Assembly: GCF_023555495.1 (NCBI RefSeq) | Contig: NZ_JALCZO010000003.1 | Location: forward strand, 124,001 to 188,000 | Direction: 5' to 3' | Origin: Polaribacter sp. Z022 | GTDB taxonomy: Bacteria; Bacteroidota; Bacteroidia; Flavobacteriales; Flavobacteriaceae | Length of the DNA stretch: 64,000 nucleotides | In this document: piece by piece, positions 28,906 through 37,556 of the stretch | Layout of the letters: every line of letters starts with the position of its first letter | How positions within the stretch are numbered: the first letter of the stretch is position 1 | Position numbers and translations under genes: made by a program | Notes under the pieces: model-generated | Seen by the model: only the letters and a program-made list of their open reading frames with translations | Told to the model about the DNA's origin: nothing | Databases searched by the model: none

Positions 28906-29724
28906 ATGATTACTTTAAACTTCACAAAACAACTTAAGGCATATATAACTGCCCTTGTATTTTTATTAACTATTAACACGTATTCTCAAGACCCAGTTAC
29001 AACTTCTAACGACCTAATTTCTGGTGTAACAGTAGAGTCTTTCTTTGCAGAACAAGTTGATGCTTCTGCAGGTAAAAACAATGCTGCTGTTCATTTAGTA
29101 GACGGTGATGAAGATACAGATTGGGCTGGACAAAGTTCTGGTGACAGAGGAGAAACATTAATTCTTAATTTAAATGGTTCTTATGATTTAGCAGAAATTC
29201 AATTATTATCTGTAGCTAAATTATACTTATTTCAAATATGGGTTTCAACAACTGGTACAGATTCTGGAGATTTTACAAATGCTTTTCCTACAGAAGGTGA
29301 TGCAAATGGACACTTAGTTAGTAGTGGTGATTTAACTTATAAAAGCTTTGTTATAGCTAATACAATAGCTAATGCGAAATATGTTATGATTAAATGTTAT
29401 GGAAGATCAGATAGTGCATGGAACACAATCAGTGAATTAAAATTTTATAAAGAAGGTACAACAGCATCTACCATTAGTAACGAATTAAAACAAACTTCTT
29501 TATTTCCTTCTCCAGCAAATAACCAATTACAAATTAGAAATAACAACAATGTAGTTTCTAAAGTAGAAATTTTTAATTTAATTGGAAAAAAACTTATATC
29601 AGTTAATCTTTCTAAAAACATTCAAACTATTAATACATCAAGTTTAACAAATGGAATTTATTTAGTTAAATTATCTGATGAAAATAATATTAGTACTTCT
29701 AAAAAGATTGTAATTCAACATTAA
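28906..29724 (+). CDS. T9SS-secreted discoidin (F5/8 type C)-like protein
   Basis: The protein has 272 residues with a signal peptide (about 1-28, ending NTYSQ). The mid part has a galactose-binding/discoidin-like fold (VHLVDGDEDTDWAGQ, GETLILNLNGSYDLAEIQL, YVMIKCYGR). From about residue 198 comes a type A T9SS sorting domain (SLFPSPANNQLQIRN, VEIFNLIGKKL, LTNGIYLVKLSD, KKIVIQH). It is therefore predicted to cross the outer membrane by the type IX system and be surface-attached or released. Carbohydrate binding is inferred from the fold only. It sits alone between hairpins. Confidence 0.88.
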   Translation: MITLNFTKQLKAYITALVFLLTINTYSQDPVTTSNDLISGVTVESFFAEQVDASAGKNNAAVHLVDGDEDTDWAGQSSGDRGETLILNLNGSYDLAEIQLLSVAKLYLFQIWVSTTGTDSGDFTNAFPTEGDANGHLVSSGDLTYKSFVIANTIANAKYVMIKCYGRSDSAWNTISELKFYKEGTTASTISNELKQTSLFPSPANNQLQIRNNNNVVSKVEIFNLIGKKLISVNLSKNIQTINTSSLTNGIYLVKLSDENNISTSKKIVIQH

Positions 29725-29743
29725 AACTGAATTAAAAAAAATA

Positions 29744-29777
29744 AAAAAAAGCGAAACTGATTAGTTTCGCTTTTTTT
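29744..29777 (+). terminator. Terminator after discoidin gene
   Basis: A perfect 15-bp stem, AAAAAAAGCGAAACT / AGTTTCGCTTTTTTT, with a 4-nt loop and T-run. Its core is shared with the hairpins at 28716 and 30531. Confidence 0.88.
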
Positions 29778-29852
29778 ATATGCAAGCAAAATCAAAAAAT
29801 ATGATTTTTATATAAAATAAATATTAAATTAGCATATCACAAATCTCATTGT

Positions 29853-30491
29853 ATGAAAACTTCAATAAAAATATTATTCATTTTTTTTACTTTAATAGTA
29901 TCTAATAATACTTTTTCTCAAAAAAAAGAGAGGATTAAAATTTCTGGTTATGTTAAAGATTCTCTTAATAAACCTATAAAAGATTGTGTCATTTTTATTG
30001 ATGATGTTAAACAAAAAAAGAAAACTAATAAAAAAGGATTTTATAATCTTAAGTTAAATAAGGTTCCCCAAAAAATAACATTCTACTCTAGTAATCATGG
30101 TCTAACAGAAATTAATTACCCAGGTAAGAGAATTATAAATGTTAAATTTAAAAAAATGGGGATTAAAGAAGAAACTAAGTATTCAAAACTTTTTAAAGTT
30201 GAAAAAGAAAACAAAAATAGGTTTAGATTTAATGATATTTATTCTTATTTAAGAGGTCAAGTTGCTGGCGTTAGAGTATTACCAGACAATACAATTATTG
30301 TAAGAGGAGTAACCAGTCTTAAAGGGTCTAATCAACCTTTGTTTGTACTTAATAAGTTAGCTATTACTTTAGAAGGTTTAGAATACATTAACCCTAAAGA
30401 CATAAAATCAGTGAAAGTTATTAAAGGTTCTGAAGCCACTATGTGGGGTGTTAGAGGTTCTGCAGGAGTAATAATGATAACAACTTATTAG
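29853..30491 (+). CDS. Plug-only TonB-receptor-like exported protein
   Basis: The protein has 212 residues with a signal peptide (about 1-23, TFSQ). A carboxypeptidase-D-regulatory-like domain (ISGYVKDSLNKPIKDCVIFI) leads into a compact plug-like part: YLRGQVAGVRVLPDN, TIIVRGVTSLKGSNQPLFVL, and the terminal IKSVKVIKGSEATMWGVRGS. These are the motifs found just before the barrel in SusC-type receptors. The chain stops there, with no barrel. The C-terminus is clean and a terminator follows, so truncation by frameshift is not evident. Its function is unknown. Confidence 0.8.
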   Translation: MKTSIKILFIFFTLIVSNNTFSQKKERIKISGYVKDSLNKPIKDCVIFIDDVKQKKKTNKKGFYNLKLNKVPQKITFYSSNHGLTEINYPGKRIINVKFKKMGIKEETKYSKLFKVEKENKNRFRFNDIYSYLRGQVAGVRVLPDNTIIVRGVTSLKGSNQPLFVLNKLAITLEGLEYINPKDIKSVKVIKGSEATMWGVRGSAGVIMITTY

Positions 30492-30530
30492 TACCTTTAA
30501 CCATAATTCATATTTTAAAAATAAAATTAA

Positions 30531-30562
30531 AAAAAAGCGAAAATTATTAGTTTCGCTTTTTT
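30531..30562. terminator. Terminator of the trp operon and of the plug-only gene
   Basis: The stem GCGAAA/TTTCGC is flanked by A and T runs (AAAAAAGCGAAA ... TTTCGCTTTTTT), so it works in both directions. It resembles the two upstream hairpins. Confidence 0.8.
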
Positions 30563-30568
30563 TTAATT

Positions 30569-31336
30569 TTATGATATAATTGGTTTTATAAAATCGCCTA
30601 TTTTATCAACGCCATTTTTTCCTAAGTACTTAATAAAAGCAGAACCAATAATAGTACCATTTGCATAATTACAAGCGGTAGTAAATGTTTGCTTATCAGA
30701 AATACCAAAACCAATAATTAACTTACTTTGTAAATTCATGTTCTTTATTCTTTCAAAATAAGCAACTTGATTATTAGAAATATCTCCTTTAGCACCTGTA
30801 ATAGAAGCTGAAGCAACTACATAAATAAAAGCTTTAGAATAAGAATCTATTTTTCTAATTCTTTCTTCTGATGTATGAGGTGTAATTAAAAACACATTAG
30901 TTATACCATATTTTTCAAACAAATCTTTGTAGTGATTTTCAAATTCTACCATTGGTAAATCTGGAAGAATTACTGTATCAATACCACATTCTACTACTTT
31001 CTGACAAAATTTATCTTCACCATATTTTAGCATTTGATTTAAATACCCCATTAAAACCAAAGGTGTTTTATTTGAACCCTTTACTTCCATTAATTGTTCG
31101 AAAACAAGATCTAAATTAATTCCGTTTTCTAATGCTTTTTGGCTACTATCTTGTATTGTAGGTCCATCTGCTAATGGATCAGAATAAGGTAAACCTACTT
31201 CAATAAAGTCTACTGCACTTTTTTCTAAAGCAGAAATTACTTTTGTGGTATCATCTAACTTTGGGTATCCACAAGTAAAATAAATAGACAATAAATTTTT
31301 ATCTTTTTTCTGAAATAATTCTTGAATTGAATTCAT
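30569..31336 (-). CDS. trpA: Tryptophan synthase alpha chain
   Basis: The protein has 255 residues, a TIM barrel. It cleaves indole-3-glycerol phosphate to indole and glyceraldehyde 3-phosphate, passing indole to TrpB. Catalytic Glu is in FIEVGLPYSDPLADGP near residue 42 and catalytic Asp is in GLPYSDP. The phosphate-binding loop is IIGFGISDKQ near 210, and the PxLxMGYLN motif appears as LVLMGYLN. It is the last gene of the operon, 3 bp after trpB, and is followed by a terminator. Confidence 0.97.
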   Translation of the reverse strand: MNSIQELFQKKDKNLLSIYFTCGYPKLDDTTKVISALEKSAVDFIEVGLPYSDPLADGPTIQDSSQKALENGINLDLVFEQLMEVKGSNKTPLVLMGYLNQMLKYGEDKFCQKVVECGIDTVILPDLPMVEFENHYKDLFEKYGITNVFLITPHTSEERIRKIDSYSKAFIYVVASASITGAKGDISNNQVAYFERIKNMNLQSKLIIGFGISDKQTFTTACNYANGTIIGSAFIKYLGKNGVDKIGDFIKPIIS

Positions 31337-31339
31337 AAC

Positions 31340-32530
31340 CTAGTCTTCTAAATGTTTGATATATGTACTTAAATCTTTATCTCCTCTACCAGATAAATTA
31401 ACAACCACAACTTGATCTTTTTTAAACTTAATCTTTGATAAAACAGCCAACGCGTGGGCACTTTCTAATGCAGGAATTATTCCTTCAATTTTTGTCAATT
31501 CATAAGCTGCATTTAAGGCTTCTTTATCTGTAGCATCCATAAAAGTAGCTCTTTTAGAATCGAATAAATATGCATGCAAAGGTCCAACTCCAGGATAATC
31601 TAAACCTGCAGAAATTGAATAAGGTTCAATAATTTGTCCATATTCATCTTGCATTAAAATGGTTTTAGATCCATGTATAATTCCTACATCTCCTAATTGA
31701 GAAGTTGCAGCACTTTCACCTGAATTTACGCCTAAACCAGAAGCTTCAACCGCAATTAATTCTACTTCTTCATCATCCATATAATGATAAAATGCACCAG
31801 CAGCATTAGAACCTCCTCCAACACAAGCAATAATCGTATCAGGATTTTCCTTACCAGTTTTCTCTTTTAATTGCCACTTTATTTCTTCTGAGATTACAGC
31901 TTGTAAACGAGCCACCATATCTGGATAAGGATGAGGCCCAACAACAGAACCAATTAAATAGAACGTTTCTGGATGCTGAATCCAATAACGAATGGCTTCA
32001 TTGGTTGCATCTTTTAACGTTTTAGAACCACTTGTAGCAGGAACAACTTTTGCTCCTAACATTTTCATACGAGCCACATTTGGAGCTTGACGCTCAATGT
32101 CTTTTTCTCCCATAAAAACGGTACAATCTAATCCCATTAAAGCACAAACTGTTGCTGTTGCAACTCCATGCTGACCTGCTCCTGTTTCAGCTATAATTTT
32201 GGTTTTTCCTAATTTCTTAGCTACCAAAATTTGACCAATTGTATTATTTACTTTATGAGCACCTGTATGGTTTAAATCTTCTCTTTTTAAATAAATAAAA
32301 GCACCATATTTTTCAGACAAACGTTTTGCTAAATACAAAGGACTTGGACGACCTACATAGTCTTTTAATAATGCTTTATATTCTTCTTGAAACTCATCAG
32401 ATTGGATAATTTGAATATAATTATCTTCTAATTCTTTCACATTTGGATATAACAATTCTGGTATGAATGCTCCTCCAAATTGTCCATAATATCCATTTTT
32501 GTCTGGGTGAAATTTTGATTTTATTTTCAT
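31340..32530 (-). CDS. trpB: Tryptophan synthase beta chain
   Basis: The protein has 396 residues, full length. It makes L-tryptophan from indole and serine with PLP. The PLP lysine is in [14 protein letters not shown] near residue 90, the phosphate loop is [10 protein letters not shown] near 235, and ETGAGQHG binds the substrate near 113. The C-terminal SGRGDKD is typical. It is upstream of trpA and separated from trpF by 72 bp containing a repeat element, the largest repeat-filled gap in the operon. Confidence 0.98.
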   Translation of the reverse strand: MKIKSKFHPDKNGYYGQFGGAFIPELLYPNVKELEDNYIQIIQSDEFQEEYKALLKDYVGRPSPLYLAKRLSEKYGAFIYLKREDLNHTGAHKVNNTIGQILVAKKLGKTKIIAETGAGQHGVATATVCALMGLDCTVFMGEKDIERQAPNVARMKMLGAKVVPATSGSKTLKDATNEAIRYWIQHPETFYLIGSVVGPHPYPDMVARLQAVISEEIKWQLKEKTGKENPDTIIACVGGGSNAAGAFYHYMDDEEVELIAVEASGLGVNSGESAATSQLGDVGIIHGSKTILMQDEYGQIIEPYSISAGLDYPGVGPLHAYLFDSKRATFMDATDKEALNAAYELTKIEGIIPALESAHALAVLSKIKFKKDQVVVVNLSGRGDKDLSTYIKHLED

Positions 32531-32609
32531 TGTGTAATTGTTTATCTGTTTAATCGTGTAATTGTTGAGTTGTGCTTTTTACACCTTTCAACTTTTACAC
32601 AATTACACA
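32531..32609. repeat. Inverted-repeat element with GTGTAATTG ends
   Basis: TGTGTAATTGT (32531-32541) and its exact reverse complement ACAATTACACA (32599-32609) bound the trpB-trpF gap, with a further GTGTAATTGTT at 32556. The trpF stop codon (32603-32605) lies inside the right end. The same motifs occur at 57741-57804. Confidence 0.6.
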
Positions 32610-33298
32610 AAAATTTCTTTTTTGAAATTTTTCAACTCTTCTATTTTCTTTTTCCCTGGTTCTATTTCAAACTTACTATTTACGTCTAGTGCATAAATTG
32701 GTAAATTAGATTTCAATATTTTTTGTACTTGCTCAACATCTTCCAACCCTATTCCTCCACTTAAAAAGAAAGGTTTATCAAAAGGATAATTTTCTAAAAC
32801 AGACCAATCAAATTTAGTTCCATTTCCACCTCTTTCTTTTCCTTTTGTGTCAAACAAAAAGTAATCTACAACCTCTAAATAAGGTTTTAAAACATCAAAA
32901 TTAAACTCGTCTTTTATACCGAAAACTTTAATGATTTCAACTTTATTTTTAGAAATATAATGTTGATTTTTCTTCTTTTTAATCTGCTTGTTTTCTTCAA
33001 TCTTTAATTCTCTACTTTGCTCTAACTGAAAATTTAATTCTTTTATATATGCAACAGACTCATCTCCATGTAATTGAATTGCATCTAACCGATATTCTTC
33101 TACTAAAGAAATAACAATCTCAATATATTCATTAACAAAAACACCTGTTTTTTGTATTGAATTAGAAAATTCTGGAATGATTCCTTCAAAATTTCTTTTT
33201 GATTTTTCATAGAAAATAAATCCCAAATAATCAGGCTGCAAATCTGCAACTTGTTGGATATTTTCTACATATTTCATTCCGCAAACTTTCAGTTTCAT
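32603..33298 (-). CDS. trpF: Phosphoribosylanthranilate isomerase with a Lys-rich insertion
   Basis: The protein has 231 residues, about 25 more than usual. It isomerises phosphoribosylanthranilate to CdRP (Amadori rearrangement). Catalytic Cys is in LKVCGMKYVEN (Cys6), QLHGDES is near 75, catalytic Asp is in FLFDTKGKERGGNGTKFDW, and FLSGGIGLEDV binds phosphate. Residues 91-119 (between IKELNF and VEIIKVFGIK) are a basic, low-complexity insertion rich in Lys, Glu and Gln, encoded at about 32942-33028. The core motifs are intact, so it is probably active. The start is 1 bp from the trpC stop. Confidence 0.93.
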   Translation of the reverse strand: MKLKVCGMKYVENIQQVADLQPDYLGFIFYEKSKRNFEGIIPEFSNSIQKTGVFVNEYIEIVISLVEEYRLDAIQLHGDESVAYIKELNFQLEQSRELKIEENKQIKKKKNQHYISKNKVEIIKVFGIKDEFNFDVLKPYLEVVDYFLFDTKGKERGGNGTKFDWSVLENYPFDKPFFLSGGIGLEDVEQVQKILKSNLPIYALDVNSKFEIEPGKKKIEELKNFKKEIFV

Positions 33299-33299
33299 A

Positions 33300-34088
33300 T
33301 TACCTAATTTGATTGATAAAGTCTTGACAAGCTTCTCCAGGGTTCTCTGTTTTCATAAAGTTTTCGCCAATTAAAAATCCTTGAAAACCAAATTCTTTTA
33401 ATCCTGTTATAATTTTAGGGTCAGAAATTCCGCTTTCTGAAACCTTAATACAAGTATCAGGAATTTGACCTGCCAACTTAATAGAATGCTCTAAATCGAC
33501 TTCAAAAGTCTTTAAGTTTCTATTATTAATTCCGATAATCTTGTTATCTAAATCATTAATTTTATCTAAATCTTCTTGTGTGTGTACTTCGTATAAAACT
33601 TCTAAACCTAAGTCTGTAGCTAAATTTCCGTAGTTTTTTAATTCTTTAGATGTTAAGCAAGAAGCAATTAATAAAACAACATCTGCACCAATAGCTTTGG
33701 CTTCTACAATCTGAAAACCATCAACAACAAAATCTTTTCTTAGAATTGGTTTTTGTTGATTGATAACTCTTGCCTCCATTAAATCTGCCATGGTTCCTCC
33801 AAAAAAAGAAGTATCTGTTAAAATAGACTGTGCTGCTACATTAGCATCTAAATATCCGTTTGTTACTTCTTCTACAGTTGCTTTATCATTGATAATTCCT
33901 TTAGAAGGAGATTGACGTTTGTATTCTGCAATTATACCTGTAGAACCAACTTCTAATAAAGACTTTTTTAATGAAAAAGTAGTTCTTCCAAAACTTGGAC
34001 TTTTAACTAAATTTTGAACAGGTACTTCTGCTTTTATTTTAGCTATTTCTTTCTTTTTAAATGCTATTATTTTATCTAAAATTGTCAT
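33300..34088 (-). CDS. trpC: Indole-3-glycerol phosphate synthase
   Basis: The protein has 262 residues, a TIM barrel that decarboxylates and cyclises CdRP to indole-3-glycerol phosphate. Diagnostic EYKRQSPSKG (catalytic Lys) is near residue 55, LRKDFVVD is near 116, IIGINNRNLKTFEVD is near 185, and SESGI is near 215. It is monofunctional and separate from trpF. The upstream gap (34089-34179) holds a degenerate dispersed repeat. Confidence 0.97.
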   Translation of the reverse strand: MTILDKIIAFKKKEIAKIKAEVPVQNLVKSPSFGRTTFSLKKSLLEVGSTGIIAEYKRQSPSKGIINDKATVEEVTNGYLDANVAAQSILTDTSFFGGTMADLMEARVINQQKPILRKDFVVDGFQIVEAKAIGADVVLLIASCLTSKELKNYGNLATDLGLEVLYEVHTQEDLDKINDLDNKIIGINNRNLKTFEVDLEHSIKLAGQIPDTCIKVSESGISDPKIITGLKEFGFQGFLIGENFMKTENPGEACQDFINQIR

Positions 34089-34100
34089 TTGTATACTGAT

Positions 34101-34160
34101 TTGTCATTTCGACTTTATGGAGAAACCTCAAATTATTAACAAGAGATTTTTCATCATCGT
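34101..34160. repeat. Degenerate copy of the GTCATTTCGA dispersed repeat
   Basis: TTGTCATTTCGACTTTATGG, then AGAAACCTC and later GAGATTTTTCATC. The left half matches the element at 63141-63216, while the right half is decayed. It is inserted between trpC and the small orf. Confidence 0.6.
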
Positions 34161-34179
34161 AATTTCTAATTCGTAATTC

Positions 34180-34350
34180 TTAATTGTTTAATTTCTTATT
34201 CCTTAACCTTAAAAAAAAGTAAACAATTATTCCAACAATCAATCCAATAATTGTTTGTTTAAACAGTTCTTTTGTTTGAATACCTAATGCCATTCCCATT
34301 AATAAAAAAGCAGGAACTATTAGAATTAAATTGTTTTTCTTTTTAGCCAT
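34180..34350 (-). CDS. Small two-helix membrane protein in the trp operon
   Basis: The protein has 56 residues. It starts MAKKKNNLILIVPAF one base after the trpD stop and ends RNKKLNN. It has two hydrophobic helices (about 8-22 and 35-48, IIGLIVGIIVYFF) with a basic N-terminus and a basic C-terminal tail. Tight spacing after trpD and the membrane-like pattern support translation. I know of no function. Its 3' end runs into an AAT-rich repeat-like gap, so loss of an original longer gene is possible. Confidence 0.6.
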   Translation of the reverse strand: MAKKKNNLILIVPAFLLMGMALGIQTKELFKQTIIGLIVGIIVYFFLRLRNKKLNN

Positions 34351-34351
34351 C

Positions 34352-35341
34352 TTATATACTTACTAATTTGTCTAATGTTTGTTTTGCTTTTAATCCGAAA
34401 AGTGAATCTTTTGCTTCTTCAAAAGCAGTTTCAAAAGGTTTTGTATCATCTACAATTGTTAACGCAAAAGCAGCATTTGTTAACACCACATTATTTTGTG
34501 CTTCTGTACCTTTGCCTTCTATAATCGTTTTAAAAATTTTTGCTGCATCTGCAACAGAACTTCCTCCAAAAATATCTGATTGTTTCACTTTTTTCAATCC
34601 TAAATCTTCTGGATTGATTAACTGTTCTCCATTTTTAGTAAATAACTTAAATCCGCTTGTTAACGAAATTTCATCATACCCATCTAAAGCATGAATAATT
34701 CCGTAATTAATAACTTCATCTTGCAAAATATAATTGTACAAACGTGCAATTTCCATATTAAAAGTTCCTAACATATGATTTTTAGGCGAACTTGGATTTA
34801 CCAAAGGCCCTAACATATTAAAAAACGTTTTTAACTTTAAAGCTTTTCTTGTTGGACCAACAGCTTTCATTGCTGGATGAAATTTAGGCGCATGTAAAAA
34901 ACAAATATTTGCTTTTTCTAAATGTTCTCTTAAAACGTTTTCATCATTTGTAAAGTTATATCCAAAACTCTCTAACATATCTGAAGAACCCGATTGCGAA
35001 GACACAGAATAATTACCATGTTTCGCTACTTTTTGCCCAGTTCCTGCAACAATAAATGAAGTTAAGGTAGAGATATTAAACGTGTCTTTTCCATCACCTC
35101 CAGTTCCAACAATATCAATTGTATTATAATCTGATAAATCTACTTTTATTGATAGTTCTTTTAAGGCATCTCTAAATCCAGAAAGTTCATCAACAGTAAT
35201 TGGACGCATCATAAAAACGGTCATAAATGACGCTAAATGGGCATCATTGTATTTTTCTGCAGCAATATCTTTTAAGATTTGTTTTGCTTCAGATTTAGAC
35301 AATCTTTCATGGTTATATAATCTATTTAAAATTGCTTTCAT
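34352..35341 (-). CDS. trpD: Anthranilate phosphoribosyltransferase
   Basis: The protein has 329 residues. It transfers phosphoribose from PRPP to anthranilate. PRPP and Mg motifs are GTGGDGKDTFNIST near 80-93, KHGNYSVSSQSGS near 108, and GPLVNPSSPKNHMLG near 178. The N-terminal helical domain starts MKAILNRLYNHERLSKSEAK. It is 5 bp after trpG. Confidence 0.97.
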   Translation of the reverse strand: MKAILNRLYNHERLSKSEAKQILKDIAAEKYNDAHLASFMTVFMMRPITVDELSGFRDALKELSIKVDLSDYNTIDIVGTGGDGKDTFNISTLTSFIVAGTGQKVAKHGNYSVSSQSGSSDMLESFGYNFTNDENVLREHLEKANICFLHAPKFHPAMKAVGPTRKALKLKTFFNMLGPLVNPSSPKNHMLGTFNMEIARLYNYILQDEVINYGIIHALDGYDEISLTSGFKLFTKNGEQLINPEDLGLKKVKQSDIFGGSSVADAAKIFKTIIEGKGTEAQNNVVLTNAAFALTIVDDTKPFETAFEEAKDSLFGLKAKQTLDKLVSI

Positions 35342-35346
35342 TTCTT

Positions 35347-35949
35347 TTAGCTTTTAGCTGTTTGCAATTTACTTTTAGCAACATTTTCTATAAAATTGGT
35401 AACTAACTGCTCACCAACATCTGTTAAAATAGACTCTGGATGAAATTGAACTGCAGAAATATTATAAGCTTTATGTTCTATTGCTTGGATTAATCCATCT
35501 TCATCTCTTGCTGTAACTTGAATTTCTTCTGGAAATCCATTATCTGTTGCTGCCCAAGAATGATAACGAGCTGCTAAAAACGTTTCTGGAACATCTTTAA
35601 AAATAGTTGCTGAAACATCTGTAACTTTCATTTCTGTTGCTACTCCATGAAAAACCTCATCTAAATTGATAATGGTTCCTCCAAAAACTTCAGTAATTGC
35701 TTGTAAGCCTAAACACACTCCAAAAATTGGTTTAACACCTGCATAGGTTTTAATTACTTCCTTTAAAATACCAGCTTCATCAGGAATTCCAGGACCTGGA
35801 GACAACATAATAATGTCGTAATTTCCTACATCTGCAATACTGATTTCATCGTTTCTAAAAACTGCAGGAAAATCTCCTGTAATTTTTTCTACCATATGAA
35901 CTAAGTTATAGGTAAACGAATCGTAATTATCTAAAATTAATATTTTCAT
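35347..35949 (-). CDS. trpG: Anthranilate synthase component II (glutamine amidotransferase)
   Basis: The protein has 200 residues, a class I glutaminase that supplies ammonia to TrpE. Nucleophile Cys79 is in FGVCLGLQAI, and the His-Glu pair is in VQFHPESIL near 170. The N-terminus is ILDNYDSFTYN. The last residues (SKLQTAKS) are encoded by a repeat containing GCTAAAAG copies, so the extreme C-terminus may have come from a repeat. It is separated from trpE by 71 bp of the same kind of repeat. Confidence 0.96.
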   Translation of the reverse strand: MKILILDNYDSFTYNLVHMVEKITGDFPAVFRNDEISIADVGNYDIIMLSPGPGIPDEAGILKEVIKTYAGVKPIFGVCLGLQAITEVFGGTIINLDEVFHGVATEMKVTDVSATIFKDVPETFLAARYHSWAATDNGFPEEIQVTARDEDGLIQAIEHKAYNISAVQFHPESILTDVGEQLVTNFIENVAKSKLQTAKS

Positions 35950-36020
35950 TTATAAAAGCTTTTGGCTTTTGGCTTTTAGCAATTAGAAAAAAACTAACCA
36001 CTAACAGCTAAAAGTATTTT
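35950..36020. repeat. AGCTTTTGGC/TTTTAGC tandem repeat in the trpE-trpG gap
   Basis: The plus strand reads AAGCTTTTGGCTTTTGGC, then TTTTAGCAATTAG, and ends AACAGCTAAAAG. The same AGCTTTTAGC units cover the trpG 3' end at 35341-35362. It looks like a dispersed flavobacterial intergenic repeat. Confidence 0.55.
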
Positions 36021-37412
36021 TTATATATTCTCTGCTAAAATCAACGCTTTTTTTAACGCTGCTAACTTATTATTTACTTCTTGTAATTCTTTTTCTTCAT
36101 CAGAATGAATAACAATTCCTGCTCCTGCTTGGTAATACAACACGTTATTTTTACTTACAAAACTACGAATTGCAATTGCCAAATTTACAGAACCATCCAG
36201 TCCAATAATTCCAACTGCTCCTCCATAAAATCCACGTGATTGATTTTCATAGGTGTCTATTAATTCCATTGCTTTGTATTTTGGAGCTCCACTTAAGGTT
36301 CCTGCAGGAAAAGTATCACCCACAATTTCTATTGGATTTCCTTTTAACTTTCCAGAAACTGTAGATACCAAATGAATTACGTGGCTAAAATATTGCACTT
36401 CTTTAAACACCTCTACCTCTACATTATCAGCATGTTTACTTAAATCGTTTCTAGCCAAATCTACCAACATTACATGTTCTGCAGTTTCTTTTTTATCTGC
36501 TGATAGTTTTTTACCCAACTGAATGTCTTTAGCCATATCACCAGTTCTTCTAAAAGTACCAGCAATAGGATTAATGGTTGCTTTACCTGCAGAAATTTTA
36601 ATTTGTGCTTCTGGTGATGACCCCATTAACTTAAACGATCCATAATCAAAATAAAATAAATAAGGTGATGGATTTATAGAACGTAATGCTCTATACACAT
36701 TAAATTCATCTCCTTTAAATTTTTGTTGAAATTGACGAGATAATACTAGTTGAAAAACGTCTCCTCTTTTACAATGAGATTTTGCTTTCTTAACGTACTC
36801 TATAAATTCTTCTCCTTTAATATTTGATGTTTCATCTCCAATAATTTCAAATTTTTGTGTATTGAATGCTTGTGCATCAATAATTGTTTGAATTTCTTTA
36901 ATATGAGATTCAGTTCCTTCTTCAATATTTTCTATCAATGTCATTTCATCATTAAAATGATTGATAGCGATAATAAATCTGTAAAAACTGTATTGCATTA
37001 AAGGAATTGCAGATGGAGCTTCATTAACATTTAATTCTATATTTTCGAAATACTGCACAGAATCATATGTTGTATAACCATACAAACCATTAAACGATTT
37101 TAATTCTGCAGGACAATCTAAATCGATTGTATTGCTATATTTTTCGAAAATTGAATTGAAGTTTCTACCAATTTCTATATTTTCTAACTCAACTCCATTA
37201 TGAGAAAAACTTAAATGATGGTTTTCTGCTTTTATAGAAACTATTGGATCTATAGCAATAAAAGAAAAACTTTCATCTTTACTATGATAGTCTGAGCTTT
37301 CTAACAACAAAGTGTTAGCGTATTTGTCTCTAAAACGTAAATACAGTCCTACAGGAGTTACTGTATCTGCCATTTTCGTTTTATGTATTGTTTTAAATTG
37401 TATTTTTTTCAT
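36021..37412 (-). CDS. trpE: Anthranilate synthase component I
   Basis: The protein has 463 residues from the ATG at 37410-37412 (MKKIQFKTIHKTKMADTVTP). An in-frame ATG at 37433 lies in the terminator T-run and is unlikely. It converts chorismate plus ammonia to anthranilate and pyruvate. The tryptophan feedback-binding motif LLESSDYHSKDESF is present, so feedback inhibition is probable. Catalytic motifs include HVMLVDLARNDLSKH, FPAGTLSGAPKYKAM and YQAGAGIVIHSDEEKE. It is first in the operon and preceded by a Trp leader-terminator, so it is likely also controlled by attenuation. Confidence 0.97.
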   Translation of the reverse strand: MKKIQFKTIHKTKMADTVTPVGLYLRFRDKYANTLLLESSDYHSKDESFSFIAIDPIVSIKAENHHLSFSHNGVELENIEIGRNFNSIFEKYSNTIDLDCPAELKSFNGLYGYTTYDSVQYFENIELNVNEAPSAIPLMQYSFYRFIIAINHFNDEMTLIENIEEGTESHIKEIQTIIDAQAFNTQKFEIIGDETSNIKGEEFIEYVKKAKSHCKRGDVFQLVLSRQFQQKFKGDEFNVYRALRSINPSPYLFYFDYGSFKLMGSSPEAQIKISAGKATINPIAGTFRRTGDMAKDIQLGKKLSADKKETAEHVMLVDLARNDLSKHADNVEVEVFKEVQYFSHVIHLVSTVSGKLKGNPIEIVGDTFPAGTLSGAPKYKAMELIDTYENQSRGFYGGAVGIIGLDGSVNLAIAIRSFVSKNNVLYYQAGAGIVIHSDEEKELQEVNNKLAALKKALILAENI

Positions 37413-37435
37413 TCTGATGATAAAAATTATCATAA

Positions 37436-37465
37436 AAAAAGGCTTATCGTGAGATAAGCCTTTTT
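37436..37465 (-). terminator. trp attenuator terminator
   Basis: A 13-bp stem, AAAAAGGCTTATC / GATAAGCCTTTTT, with loop GTGA (plus-strand view) is followed on the minus strand by seven T. It lies between the leader peptide and trpE. Its loop-proximal TCTCAC (minus) can alternatively pair with the upstream GTGAGA (37491-37496). Confidence 0.9.
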
Positions 37466-37500
37466 ATTATATTGTTACATATAGTTTACTTCTCACTTAT

Positions 37501-37548
37501 TTAGATAAGAGAGTTCCACCACCATGTATTGTTTGTATTTTCTTTCAT
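37501..37548 (-). CDS. trpL: trp leader peptide
   Basis: A 15-codon frame encodes MKENTNNTWWWNSLI with three consecutive TGG codons at 37516-37524. It starts 8 nt from a near-perfect promoter -7 box and is followed 35 nt later by the terminator hairpin. This is the standard layout of ribosome-mediated Trp attenuation: stalling at Trp codons frees region 2 to pair with region 3 and prevents termination. There is no Shine-Dalgarno, as expected in this phylum. Confidence 0.88.
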   Translation of the reverse strand: MKENTNNTWWWNSLI

Positions 37549-37556
37549 TTGAATGA

